Part shown: piece after piece, positions 34,888 through 47,318 of the stretch | Position numbering within the stretch: the stretch's first letter is position 1 | How the letters are laid out: every line of letters begins with the position of its first letter | Assembly: GCA_034509425.1 (NCBI GenBank) | Contig: JAVTVJ010000474.1 | Location: 186,001-250,000, forward strand | Source: Eopsaltria australis | Lineage: Eukaryota; Chordata; Aves; Passeriformes; Petroicidae | Direction: 5' to 3' | DNA length: 64,000 nucleotides | The notes under the pieces: model-generated | The model's input: only the letters and a program-made list of their open reading frames with translations | The model's database searches: none | What the model was told of the DNA's origin: nothing | Translations under genes and position numbers: made by a program

Positions 34888-36494
34888 TGTCCTGGGTTAG
34901 GCCAGAGGGGTTAAAATCTAGGAAGTGATCTGTGCTGTGATCTTGTGAGAGAGAGCCAATAATTAGGTAGTTCTAAGAATTGATAGGTAGGTAAACCAAT
35001 TAAAAAGTTGATCTGCCTTCGAGGAAAAAACCATATATAAGCAGAGACTCTCTGAAGCTCTTCCTCTTTGGACCTGCTGCTGCTGTGGAGAGAGGAGCAG
35101 CTCCTACTTCTCTCGCTGGTAAGGGCCCCCCCTCTTCCCCCACCTCCTTCTAAAAGAGAGATGGGGGGGGGAAGGGAGGTTTTACGGCAGCCGTGCTGCT
35201 GCAGCTGGGCAGGCATGGAGGAGGAAACAATTAGAATTTTCAGCAGATCCAGCTCAGCCGGTGTGTCAGCTACACGAGAGAGAGAGCCAGGCCAGGCAAG
35301 GACCAGGCCGGACTCCATCCAGCTCGGGCCAGGCCCTGCCCTGTCACCCCGGGCCCAGATGGCCCTACCAGGCCGAGCCAGCTTCACAGAGCCAAGCAGA
35401 GAGACTCTTGAGAGTGTCTGGCATCCAGCTCGGACCTGTTCAAGCAGCCCGGCAAAGAGCACGTGATCCTCACACTACCGGAGAGAGAGAGAGAGACAGA
35501 GATTAACTCTGTCCATGCCTAAACTAAACTTACAGACACCCATCCTTCCTCGCAGAGAGAGGAACGAGTGAGAACATCTACATAGTGCAGCGCAGAGACT
35601 TTACAGTCAGTGAAGAAAGCAGAACTGATACTCACAAAGAGGTGCATGGGAAGTTGCTTCAAGAGTGAAGCTGAAAACTCTTTTAGAGAACCATAGTTGG
35701 GGACTGAGCTAATAAATTCTCTGTAATATATGAAGATATAGTCCAAAGGGAGATGTGAGGTTCTTATTGCAGCCAATGAACTGAAATACCTAAGTACAGA
35801 CAAGTAAGTGATGAAAAAAGTACAGCCTGATGAAAAACTAGAACCAAGAGAGAGGAGAGGCTGTGACCCAGAGCCCTGGTCCCGGGGAGAATGCTAGAGA
35901 ACCGGAGTTGTCAGGAGAACCTGTGTTGCTAAGCACAGAAGAAGAGATTTTCTTTGTTGCTGCAATTGAACTGGGCATCCTTAAAACAGGTACCCTGTGG
36001 ACTGTTCATAACCCACCCAAGTGGCTGTGGGAAGGCTACTGGTGTGGGAGGGATCCACCATTAAGCTGGACTTTGCTCCGGGCGGCGGCTAATAGTGAGG
36101 CAGAAGACCCATAAAAACTGTATTTTTCTTACAGAAAATCCATGGTGTAAGCAAAAGAAACTTCTCTCCCTAAATGAACTAGAACAAGAGCTGTTTCTGA
36201 AGTGGTAAACTGACTGGGGGTCGAAGTGTTGTCTTTTATATGTTGTCAGAGAAAATAAAATAGAGAGGTGAGAGAAGGAAGGGTGGTCTGAAGAGTTTGT
36301 TCTGGTTTTTCTTGAGTTCTTTTTTTCTTTTCCCTTTGTCTTAGATATATTAATAAAACTTCTTTGTACTTTATAAAGTTTGAGCCTGCTTTACCTACTC
36401 CTAATCCTCATCTCACAACAAACAATCAAGTAAATTCAAGTAAGTGTGCTGGCATTTAACCACAAACCTGAATAAGCGAACTAAAACCACTACA
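34888..36494 (+). mobile_element. Solo LTR, 1.6-kb family copy 1
   Basis: 1607 bp, TGTCCTGGG...CTACA, with perfect TSD acctc (34883-34887, 36495-36499). AATAAAACTTC near 36350 marks R. The copy matches the interrupted minus-strand one at 42182-52474 from end to end. Its 3' third is also recognisably related to the 1.65-kb family at 4440. The 183-codon minus-strand ORF at 34911-35462 lies wholly inside U3 and is not conserved in the sister copy, so it is not a gene. Confidence 0.94.
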
Positions 36495-36534
36495 ACCTCC
36501 AAAATCCATTTCCTAGCCATATGCCTAGTTTGAG

Positions 36535-36642
36535 CATAGAATCATAGAATATCCTTAGTTGGAAGAGATTCACAAGGACTATCAAGCTCCCCATCCTGCA
36601 CAGGACAACCTCAACAATTACACCATGTGCCTGAGGGCATAT
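36535..36642 (-). mobile_element. CR1 LINE 3' end fragment, minus strand
   Basis: The start ATAGAATCATAGAATATCC, then AGTTGGAAGAGA, CACAAGGACTATCAAG and CAGGACAACC follow the reverse complement of the conserved CR1 tail. Only about 110 bp survive, so it is a severely 5'-truncated copy. Confidence 0.85.
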
Positions 36643-37656
36643 AAAAGGAATGCAATAAGCCCAGCATGAACATTTGAGCTTAGAGCCAAATGAATGATTG
36701 CAGCCCTTTGCAGCTGCCATGACTGGACAATGGGTCATCACTTCAGGTGTAAGGAAAGTAAAAACCTGCAGCATCTTTTTGTAGCATGTCTGGGTTGCAA
36801 ATGCTGGTCATTCTACCCTTCAATTCCTCTTATTTCTTGCTGGATGCACAATTTACAGGGCTCTGAAAACAGCAACATAACATTTATCCTCTAATCCTCT
36901 AACTGGTTTTGTTGAGACTCTACCACACGAAAAAAACCCAAACAAAAAAAGCAAAATTAAAACAGACAGACAAACAAACAAACAAAACCCCAAAACAAAC
37001 CAAAAGGAGCAATTAATGAAATAAATCAGATGTCCTGGCTTTGATCCTTCCTGTCCTTTCTCCACGTAATATTTCCAGTTCTATTAAACTTCTATTTGAA
37101 AGAGACTCTAATGGACTGATTCTTTCAGTTACACACACTGTAGTTTCATTTAAGTAATGGATCCACACATTACACCCAGGTAAAGAATTAGCCCTAGGCC
37201 TACTATGACTTCTGGTAGTTTCCCCTGACAAAACAGTTTGTTACTATCCCTTCCTGAGATCAAGCTGAAAGTGCCTTTTGAAATGGCTGAATCCATTAAT
37301 TTGGTTTTTGTTATTCAGCTTCCTTCATGACATTTGTTGCAGTCATATTACTCCTCTGAGGGATTTCATAATCCTAATATTGTATTTGTCTTGAGCTGTG
37401 AAAAGTGAAACTCTTGGGAGGAAGGAGGAAGGAATATTTCTGTCCCTATAAGCAAAAAGTCAACAAGTTGATAAAGATGAAAAGACAAACTAGCAATATA
37501 ATTTAAGGTCATTTTGGGTTTAGCTAACAACAGAAAGTTGAACACATGCCAGAACATTTCAGGAGGACTCTGTATAGAAGATGGAATTTTTCTGTCCTCT
37601 TGCTTTTCAGTTTGGATTAAAACCATAAAATCCCCTGCGTTTTAAGAAAACATACC
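36643..37656. other. Anonymous DNA with (CAAA)n tract
   Basis: A CAAA/CAGA-rich simple sequence lies at about 36930-37010. Otherwise I see no feature. Confidence 0.5.
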
Positions 37657-38279
37657 TGTTGCGGTGGTCCAAGCCCCCAAAAACCCTTTTTTCCCCCCTA
37701 GGAAGCTCTGGGCTAGGGACTCCCATGGGGTGGAGCCCTAAGTGGTTTGCCCTGTAGATGGGCCGAGCTTCCCGGGGGCTGGCTACCCTGTCCCCACTTG
37801 TCTGGCCACCTGCCACTCTGCTGTCTATCATCTTTAGGTTCCAGAAAGTTCACTGTTCCTCAGTAGTTGATTGTTATCCCCTTGTCAGTCTCCCCTTCTC
37901 CTCCCCCTTCCCTCCCCAGCTGGTCCCTATCCCTTTGTCCCTCCCTGGTTCCTCCCCCGGGCTCGATTGTGATTGGATATGTCTCCCTCAATAAAAGTCT
38001 GATGCAAAGGGAGCTCCGGGGTCTTTCGCCTGGATGCCCAGAGAGCTGGTAACACTGCGTTACAGTGTCTCTATTATTCCTGGGCAAAAGATGCCTCCTG
38101 CAATACTCCGGCTCTTTGGTTACAGTGTCCACCATAAAGGGAGACGCGGCCTGCGGCCAGGGACATAAGGACCCAACAGCAGTGAACCCGCTCAGGTCGG
38201 GGACACTGGCTTGTAGCTGCCGTGGGGCTGCTGTCTGAGACCCTGGTGGGCAGCTGGTCGGCCCACACCATCGGCCACA
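37657..38279 (+). mobile_element. Solo LTR, 0.62-kb betaretrovirus-like family
   Basis: Complete 623-bp LTR, TGTTGCGG...GGCCACA, with AATAAAAG near 37990. Flanks are catacc (37651-37656) and catatc (38280-38285), a 6-bp duplication with one mismatch. Stretches such as the AGAAAGTTC, GTAGTTGATTGT and CCTCCCTGGTTCCTCC blocks and the AATAAAAGTCTG signal occur in the same order in the provirus B LTRs, so it descends from a related betaretrovirus-like element. Confidence 0.9.
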
Positions 38280-38285
38280 CATATC

Positions 38286-41200
38286 CATCCCCACACAATA
38301 TTTAAGGTAACTGAAGATAATTAATGATCTTCCATACAAGAGGAAAATAGGAGACAGGTGGATGGAAGAGTCCTTAGAAAAGCAAAGAAAAGGTCTGCTC
38401 TGAAAAAAAAATCAATTCGGAAATATGTATATGGAGATTAGTTTTTTTCTCTCTTGCCAAAGGAGATGCAGGTTGTGGAGACACTGCAAAGGAGGGGAGT
38501 AGAGAGTTGGGGCATAAAAGGAATTAGAATAATGAAAAGGATCCAAATAGTTGTTCTGTAGGAGGACACCCAGTGCTCTTTTGGTATATATCATAGCTGA
38601 AAAATGATACGGTAATAAAATCTCTGGTATTCAGCAATAGTTTAGTGACGCTGGTATGTAAAGTACTTTCACCTTTACAAAAATGTACTTGCATGTTTGC
38701 TTACTTAAGGCAAACAGTAGTCATTATAATCTATCTAAAGCTTCAGTTTCCATCTAAAAACTCATTGATCTACCACAAAAAAAAATTGTGTGGGAACTGG
38801 AACTTTAAATTTACTAGCTTAAAAGAAAGGAAAAAACATACAAAAAAACCTTGTGCCAAAAAACCACACTCTAATGTTCTCATTGATTTATGAAAGATTA
38901 TTCACTGTTAGACAGTTTTAAAAATGTTATGATTGAGTTAGTAGAATATTTTAGATTATTTTGCTTTTTATTCACTTACTGGCTTTTGCCTCTCTCAGGT
39001 AATATGCTTAAAGCTCTCTTTTCTGCTTTTTTTTTTTTTTTTGGAATATACCCAGCTTCTCAAATCACAACTCTCTTTCATGAGTAAGAATTAGGCATTG
39101 CAGCTAATGGTGTTAAGAGAGCTTCCTGCTTTTGACTGATCACAGCTGAGAAATAAATAACTGCTGAGTTTCAGTGAGCTGACAGCACTGACCCAGACAA
39201 AAGCTTATACAGGCATGAAGACGGAAGCATGAAGGCTAAGCCAGAAGAAGTTTCTTTATTTCTTTAAGGCTGTGAACTTGTAGGAAAAGACAGTAATGGT
39301 GGCTAAGCATTCAGCCACAAAAATGTTAAGTTTTGCTGAGACCATCAGGATTACTGGATGTTGAGGTTTTAGCATCTACGTTGTCCATTAGTGGAACCTC
39401 CACAGGGTCTGTTAACTCATGAAGTATCAACAGACAGGACTTGTGAGAGATGACCTGAGTGCTGCAATGTAGGCAGTGATCAGCATATATATGAGCTTGA
39501 CTGTAGGAAGAATCCCAGAAGCACAAACAACTTCAGTTTTTCAAACCTGTATTTGGCAAAATCTGAAATACAGAAATGAGTGAAGGAGGTAAAATAAGAC
39601 CATGGGGACAGGGGGGGATGAGACAAGAGCATGAGAATTTGAGACACAGACTTGCTCCATTAGAAAATTAATAGAAAAGGCAAGATGGCAATGAAAAAGG
39701 AAAAACTGTTTTCACTAAAAGGAAAAAGGCCAGAACTGAGAGGCCAAGGGAAATATAAATGATTTTCAAGATGATGAGGAGAAGGAAACATGACTCTCAG
39801 ACAGAAAAGAGAATAAAGAACTAAAGCCTCTTAAAATCATAGTGAAGATGCAGCTTTTCATTACTCAAGAGCCCTGGCAAAGAAACTGTAGATTTGTCAT
39901 TCGAGCAGATCCAGCAGAAAATGTGGTGCTTGTCAGGATGCATTTAATATGAATATAAATTAGAAGAAACTGTAAGGTTATAGAGACTTCTGGTAAAGCC
40001 AGAAGAATGAACTAATTGTCTTTCATGCTGGAACAAGTGACCAAAGTGTCCCATAAGTGGGTCTCTTGGTTGAAGAATACATTCAGTAATTAAAAATTTC
40101 ATGGTAATTACTGAAGTTTTCAAGTCAATATTAAAAAAAGAAAAAGCATGGCAAGATCAGGAAGCAGAAGGATAATATAAGAAAACAAGTGCTATGGAAA
40201 ATATCAGAACGAAGAAGAGTCCACAAGGAATGCAGAACTGTGGTGACAGAGAGAAGAGTATTAGAGTAAAATTATGTCTTCAAACGCAAGACATTTAGTG
40301 GTAAAGTGAGAATGAGGCAGAATAAGCCTTGGCAAATTACAAAAAAAACCCCAAAAAACAACAAAAATTTAGCCAAAACCATCTCAGTTTCTTAGAAAAC
40401 TATGAAAACTATGTGAAGTATCATCACTTTTCCTTAATGACAGTAGTTCAGAATGCAAATTGAAAGGTATAATGTCCTATAGAAGCTCAAGAAAAGAAAA
40501 GCATAGGAGCTTTTTTCTAAGAACTTGATTAGTGATGAAAAATTGGGAAGCCTCTGCCATACAGAGAAGTATCCTGTTTTCATGCAATACCAGACAATCG
40601 TGAAGATTTTTTTTAAAACAGTAATTGAATAGCAGTTGATGTTTCAAAATGCTGCAGCTGCAGAGTGATAACAAAATTTTTCTGCTATAAATGGGAAGAA
40701 GTTTGTGATTGGGAGGAAATGAACTGAGATGCCTAGCTAATCAACTGAGGCCTCTGATTTGTTAGCATAGACAGGGCTGAGAACCTAAGACATAACAGGA
40801 AGTACTTCCAGAAGAATGAACAGAAAAATCTCAAGGTCACCAAATAAATTTTGTAACTTTGAGTACTATGTACAGTACTGATCAACTGTGTTGCAGAATG
40901 ACAAGCTCATAGTATGAGAGAAATTCTACCAAGTTGCTGCACATCTTAGAGCTATAAAAAGAGCTACAAGAGGGACTTGCATTGGGCAATATATATATGT
41001 GCATATATGTGTGTTGATGACTCAGCTTTCAGTAGACTAGCAAGGGACAAAATAAATCATTCTTGGTTTTACATAGCATTTGAATTCAATTACATTATGC
41101 AGCTATCCAGAAGTGCCTGAGTGAATGTAACCTCTCAAATTCCTTTCTTCTTTTTCTTTCCTGACAAAAATATAACTTAGTTTTAAGTGGATTCTAATGG

Positions 41201-42120
41201 AATTTACAGGACTGACCCTGCAGCTTTCCAATTCTTATAAGTTAGTGAATTTTCAGTGTTGAAGTATTCTGACCCTATGATGGAAATCCCAAACGAGTAC
41301 AAAACAACAATGCAGGTGAAAAGCAAAAACAAACAAACAAACAAAATATTTTAAACTAAGTTTATTGTACTATCACCATAAAAACTAAGTAATTCAGTTG
41401 AAATACTTACTTGCTTTGTCATTCATCACTACAATGTGGTTTCCCTTCTGCCAAGTCCAGTTAGTTGTTTCACACAACACCTTCAAGATTTACTTTAATC
41501 GACGTATCCAGTCTACCAGAATCACTCCCAGGATTATGAGCTTTTTTGATATCTTTAGTCAGGTTTTTTATCTGATATTTCTAGATATTAAGAACACGAC
41601 TATATAGGGAAGTGGGCTTTATTGATAATAGATCTAAGGCTGAGAGTCTTGATGTGAAGAATTCTAAGAAATAACTCAATCTTAATTTCAGATCAATGTG
41701 TTAAAGAGGTTACCTTTGCTTAGTTTTCTGACCACAGAGGAAAAAACTGTATAAGCATAAAAATAGCACAGCCCTTGTGTCACAAATTTTAAGGCATCTG
41801 GATACAGCTGTGCAAACGTGAAATAATTACAATACTAAATTACATCTTAGTGCTGTAAAAATCTCAGCCTATTTAGAACTACAAGAATCGTGACCTAATT
41901 CTACATAGGTCCCAGTCTTCAAATCCACACGTAATATCCTTAGTCAAAACATTTCATTTATTATAGGTTTCAATTGATGCCTTAGGTTTTAATTTTTTAT
42001 TTTCTAGCTCAAGACTGCTCTAGCGTATGACTCTAAGACTCCACAAATTGTCAGCTAGTGTTCTGTTACTGTTATTTAGATGAAACAATTTCTCTCTAAG
42101 CCTGAGTTTCAAGGACATAC
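38286..42120. other. 3.8 kb of anonymous AT-rich DNA
   Basis: Contains a T16 run near 39027-39042 and several A-rich runs. No recognised gene or repeat. Confidence 0.45.
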
Positions 42121-42400
42121 TGTTTCCCCAAAAGCCCAAAATGTAAACAACCATGGATAGCAGCAAAGAGAAGAAGGGGACTGTAGTGGTTTCAGTTCGC
42201 CTATTTAGGTTTGTGGTTAAATGCCAGCACACTTACCCAAATTTACTTGATTGTTTGTTGTGAGATGAGGATTAGGAGTAGGCAAAGCAGGCTCAAACTT
42301 TATAAAGTACAAAGAAACTTTATTAATATACCTAAGACAAAGGGAAAGAGAAAAAAAAACCAAGAAAAACCAGAACAAACTCCTTAGACCACCCCTCCTT

Positions 42401-43044
42401 TGGCACGGTCGTCGGTGTTCGGGCTGGACAGCTAGCCCCAGGGTCTTTGGCTAGCGACCCATCGGCGTCTGCAGCCAGCGTCCCTGACCGCTGGAGCACC
42501 GGTTCACTGCCACGGGAATCAATGCGTTCCCAGCCGCAGGTAGCTCTTAGAGAGCAAGCTATCTCTATAGAGGCTGGAGGGATAGGGAGGGATCTTCTGG
42601 CTAGAGTAATAGAGACGCAGAGGCGTGGGGTCCAACTGCGCTCTGGGTGTCTAGGATCAGAAGACCCCAAACAGCTCAGAGCACAGACTTTTATTCTGAG
42701 GGCATTATCCAATCATCAAACACTAGGAGGGAGGAACCAGGGAGGAACTAGGGGACCAGGACCAACGGGGGATAGAGAGGGGAGGAGAGGGGGTAACGGA
42801 AAACCAAGGGGTACAATCAACTACTGAATGGAACAGAACTTTCTAGAACACAAGAATGATTGGCAGGAGAGTGGCAGGTGCTTAAACTAATGGAGGAAAA
42901 GGGAACCACCCCTGAGAAACTCAGCCCACTTGCGGGGCAAAACCACCTGTGTCTCCTCCCCAGGGGAGACTTTAAACTTGGGCACCTTTATTCCACAGCT
43001 TCTCAGGGGGGACCGAGCCCTTCGGGACCTCAAGCACCACCACA
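42401..43044 (-). repeat. 3' LTR of provirus B
   Basis: 644 bp, beginning TGTGGTGGTGC at 43044 on the minus strand and ending at 42401. The minus-strand AATAAAAGTCTG lies near 42687-42698. The env reading frame runs 73 bp into its U3. Confidence 0.96.
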
Positions 43045-44283
43045 TCTCCCCCTTCTTTTTTACTTAAAGAAAGGGTCTTATTCACAAAGGAAATCATAAA
43101 AGTTTTAAAACATCCTAAAAAACTTAAAATGATGAAAATGATAAGAAAAGTCCATAGTAAAGTCTGTAAAACTTGGCTGACCCAGCTGGAGATTCCCCAT
43201 CCATGAAATAAATTGTCCAGCCAGTCCTTATTCTCTTGTCGTAGTTGATGTAGCTGGTCTTGCATACGTTGGATGGTTTGGTGGATGCTCTGGGCGTGTG
43301 AGGAGACATTAAAGCAGCATAGTCCTTCGAACTCCTCACACCCGTGGCCGTGCGCGAGTAGTAAAAAATTAATCGCAGTCCGATTCTGTAACGTTGCTTG
43401 CCTGGTTGTCTCCTTGTCTGCGAGGAGGTCCAATAGCGCCTTTGATGTTCAATTGGCTTGTTTGCCCACCCAACACTCAAGGTGAGAAAGCTCACCGAGG
43501 GCCTTTGCTGCCGCCACCCAAGGGAGAAATATCGAGGCAGCGACCCTCTTCGAGAAGGACCAGGAGGTAACACTACTGTCGCAATTTGAATCCAATTCCT
43601 GGGTGGCACGTTTTTGGCGGGCCTGCTTTGTGTTATTCCTCCATGCTAGAAGCTGGGTCCTTCCCGGTGTCAGCATGGACAATTTACCTAGCGTGCACGG
43701 GCCTCCGTGCAGACGGGAGGGGATTCCCGCCCATGCCCGATCTCCACAGATAAGGAACACCCCTTTCGGGAGTTCCCTGGGATGCATTATGGATGCAGAC
43801 CATGTGTTTTCCGCAAAACTGCACCAAATTCCCTTGACATATAATTTTTTATCCATCGCTGAGAAATCTTTTTCTGGATTGCCAAATCAGGGGGTTTTTT
43901 TTTCTTACAGATGGGTCGAGCCAATTGTATGTGGGATTGAATTTGGTACAAAAGGCGGGCTGTGCTGACCCCACCAAATCCAATTCTTGGGCTTCAGCGT
44001 GCATGTGCGGGAGGGTCCGAATCCACACATCCCAGCTGTGGGCTGGGTGGGCTTCAAGAAAGGTGGAACGATACTCGAGTGGTGTCCAGGGAATCCCTAC
44101 CAGGCAAGTCGACATCGGGTTCTCGGTCGCGTAGGCATTCAAGCAGAAATCTTGCTGGCCGCTCAACTTGGCCAGCGTTACCCAAATGTTTTCTTTGGGC
44201 TGCTGCACAAGCCACGGGTTTGCCCATCGCATCTGCAGGACTAACATGATGGCTGGTAACAGGAGGCATGCTGACAGCTTCAT
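42972..44283 (-). pseudogene. env: env of provirus B (broken)
   Basis: The start at 44283 gives an N-terminal hydrophobic signal peptide (SACLLLPAIMLVLQM) and surface-subunit sequence to about 43900. There the frame is lost near an A9 run (minus strand; 43895-43903). The next frame carries the rest of the surface subunit, a furin-type RQKR, and stops at TGA 43449-43451. The same frame then reopens with the TM subunit: LQNRTAINFLLLAHGHGC, CEEFEGLCC (a CX6CC motif), heptad-like helices, and a membrane span around WTFLIIFIILSFLGCF. It ends inside the LTR at 42972. Known role of the family: receptor binding and membrane fusion. The CX6CC type is typical of gamma/alpha-type envelopes. Confidence 0.85.
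43045..43061 (-). promoter_or_regulatory. Polypurine tract of provirus B
   Basis: On the minus strand AAAAAAGAAGGGGGAGA abuts the 3' LTR, as expected for the plus-strand primer. Confidence 0.88.
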
Positions 44284-44522
44284 CCTTGGGGACCTCTCGG
44301 CTAGATTGACTAAAAGAAAACAAACTCATATAAAAAAACTCACATCAAAACCTCTCTCCCCCCTTTTCTTTCACTTGAGGTGAGTCGAGGGACTGGGGTA
44401 AGGAAAACACATGAGGGAAGTCTGAGGGAAAAACAGGGGTAAAGTCTTTGTATATGGGTACAGTTCTTTTTTTAGTCTTCGGGGTGGTCTGATGTTTTTT
44501 TGCTCTCTAAAGAGGAGCTTCT

Positions 44523-46736
44523 TCACTCGTATTCTTCTTCTTCTTGAGATGAGTGTTTGCGCCTTCGCCTCTTCCAGGCGGACTGTGGTTGATTCTGGTC
44601 TTCCACCGCTGTGGCAGTCACACCTGGAAGATTACTGGTCGGGATGTGATTAGAAGGCTTGTATGACTTTACAAACTTGGCAGGGACCCATTTTGGACCT
44701 TTTGATGTTGAAACACACGCGTACCCTTGGCCCCAGACGATTAGTGGAAGGGGTCCCTCGATCTGGTGGGTTTCGGGGTCTTTGACCAGCACCGGTGGGT
44801 TTTCTTTTAGTTTGGTGGAGGTCAAATTCGAAAAGTGCCGGAAAAAAGGGGGGACGGGCTCTTCTTTTGAACAGTTTAAAAAATTGATTGTGAAGAGCGC
44901 TTTACAGAGTCACTCAATGGGCGATATAATCTCTGTACCTCTCTGCTGCTGGTGGAGGACTCTCTTGAGGGTTTGGTGTGCCTGTTCTACAATTGCCTGT
45001 CCAGTGGGGGAGTGCGGTATGCCGGTGGAGTGGGCCACTCCCCACGACTGGAAGAACTCACGGAGACGGGTTGAGGTGTACGCGGGTCCATTATCTGTTT
45101 TGATGTGCTTGGGTGTGCCTAAAACTGAGAAAGCCATCAGAAAATGTTTTATGACATCTTTCGCCTTTTCACCCATATGGGCTGAGGCATAAATAGCACC
45201 TGAAAAGGTGTCTATGGAAAGGTGTACATACTTAAGTCTGCCGAACTCTGGTATATGTGTAACGTCCGTTTGCCAAATCTCACAGCTGTTCAGTCCCTGG
45301 GGGTTTGCCCCTGGATGTAGTGATGGAATATGGTAGGACTGACAGCTGGGACATGTCGCCACTATGGCCCTTGCCTGCTCCAGCTGCAGGTGGAACATCC
45401 TCCGGAGCGCAGGGGCGTTTTGATGGTAAAACTGGTGGCTGAGCTTGGCTTGCGCAAAGACGTCTGGTGTATTCGCCATTCGCGCAGCCATGGCCAAGGC
45501 ATCCGCCCTGCGGTTCCCTTCTGAGATGTATCCTGGGAGATCTTGGTGTGATCTCACATGCATTACGTGGAAGGGATGCTCTCGGTGGGAGAGAAGGAAT
45601 ACTAATCTTGAGAGCAACCCAAATAGTTTTTCATTAGACACTTCCTTTAGCAAAGAGTGTTCTGCTCTGGCAGTTACTCCAGCCACGTACGTTGAATCTG
45701 TTACCAAATTCAGAGGTTCCTGGAACCTCTTGAACACTCTGACCACGGCTGCAAGTTCTGCAATTTGTGGGGATCCCTCCACCACATGGACCTCAGACTC
45801 CCACTGCTGGGTCTTAGGGTCCTTCCAAGTCAGAACTGACTTGTGAGAGGACCCTGAGCCATCTGTAAAAATGGTCAGAGCATTCAATGGACTTTTACTT
45901 TGTAGAAACTTTGGGGCCAAATGAAAGTTAATGTTAAACAGCTGATGTTTCAGTTGCTTACCACTAATTTGGCCTGGGTAACTGTCAAGAGCGAACTGGA
46001 GGTGCTCATTGGTTTGGAGCAAATTCTCCAAATCTTCTCCCCGCCAAGGTACGTGGATGCATGTGAAATCACACCCCGCAAGTGTGCGGAGCCTGACTCT
46101 TGCTCGGGTTATTAACTTTGCCACCAGCTCTTGTGGCATTGTAATGCTCTTGGACGGTTGATGAGGGAGGAACACCCACTCTATTATCAAGAGGGGCTCC
46201 TTCGACCTCTCGTCCCACTGGATTATAAGACCATGGTAATTTGGTGTCTGGCCAAGGATGGTAAAACGGAATGTTAGTTCTGGTGCCACCCAGTGGGTGT
46301 GCCGGGATGAAAGTGCCCGTTGGACCTTACTCACGGCTTCCCTGGCATCCGCGGTCAGTTCCCTCGGTGAGTTGAGGCCCTCGCCGCCCTTGAGGAGATG
46401 GAATAAGGGAGCGAGGTCTGCCGTCGTCAGCCCCAGCAGTGGACGAACCCAGTTGATGGATCCACACAGCTGATGGAGATCGCGGAGGGTCCTGGGCTCA
46501 TCCTTGATGGTGAGCTGCTGGGGTGCGATGGTCCTCTCGCTCACCCGGATGCCAAGGTAGGTCCATGGGCAGGTCCGCTGCACTTTGTCGGGATGGATTT
46601 CCATCCCAGCACTTTGGATGGCACTAACAGTCTTGTCCAATGTTTTTTGCAAATAGTCTTCAGATGGGGCACAGACCAACACGTTGTCCATGTAGTGGTA
46701 TACTACAGCTTTAGGGGAGGCCCTTCGGATAGGTGA
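44523..46736 (-). pseudogene. pol: pol 3' part of provirus B: RT C-terminal half, RNase H, integrase
   Basis: From the in-frame TAG at 46737 the frame continues through YMDN (RT motif C, second Asp replaced by Asn) at about 46686-46697. Counting from the Met of MDN, RNase H acids are at D276 (IFTDGSG), E312 (QIAELA), D332 (LVTDST) and D396 (RRADAL). Integrase has HX3H at 419-423, CPSC at 447-450, and D476, D533, E569 with the DX35E spacing. A TGA at 44910-44912 interrupts the frame, after which the integrase C-terminal domain resumes (GPKWVPAKFVKSYK) to 44523. Known role: DNA synthesis and integration. Enzyme geometry is preserved after motif C, but the two stops and the motif C change are inactivating. 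Confidence 0.93.
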
Positions 46737-47318
46737 CTAAATCTGAGCGATGTACCACTGGCAGATGACTGCAGAGTTCTTCATCCCCTGGGGAAGGACG
46801 GTCCAGTGGTAGCGTCGCTGGGGGGCCTCCCTATTGGTCGACGGCACTGAAAACGCAAACCTGGGTGCATCGTCAGGATGGAGTGGGATGCTAAAAAAAC
46901 AGTCTTTTATATCGATGACAGCGAGTGGCCACTGACGCGGGAGCATTGCGGGTGATGGTAGGCCTGGTTGGAGGGGTCCCATGTCGACAATGACCTTGTT
47001 TATCTCTCTCAGGTCATGGAGGAGCCTCCACCGATCCTTGCCAGGCTTGCAGATGACAAAGATCGGGCAGTTCCAAGGGCTGTTTGATGGTACGACATGC
47101 CCCTTGGAAAGCTGCTTTTCCACAAGGGACTCCAGAGCGCTAAGCTTTTCTTTAGTAAGGGGCCACTGCTCCACCCGCACAGGTTTGTCAGTTGTCCACG
47201 CCAGACGTGGTACTGTGTGGGTGGTGCGCTCCTCAGTGGCCCCAATTAGAAACCCTGCGCCGGAGGGGCAGGGATTTCTAGGCGAGTCCCCCACTGAGAG
47301 AGGAGGTCTCGTCCCCAC
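46737..47318 (-). pseudogene. pol: pol 5' part of provirus B: RT fingers and palm
   Basis: Open for 193 codons and overlapping the end of pro in a different frame, which suggests a -1 frameshift from pro as in betaretroviruses. The RT begins with VEQWPLTKEKLSALESLVEK. Motif A is AVIDIKDCFF, and motif B region LPQGMKNSA follows, then QWYIAQI and a TAG stop just before the active-site loop. All of the polymerase upstream of motif C is readable. The first Met of the open frame is not necessarily a translation start, because pol is normally made as a fusion. Confidence 0.92.

Noticed and set aside
34911..35462. 183-codon minus-strand ORF in the 1.6-kb solo LTR
   Set aside because: The sister LTR copy (51.1-52.5 kb) does not keep the frame, and the sequence is LTR U3.
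43603..44383. Overlapping plus-strand ORFs opposite env, and a second minus-strand frame at 44054-44329
   Set aside because: Shadows of the envelope coding strand without family resemblance.
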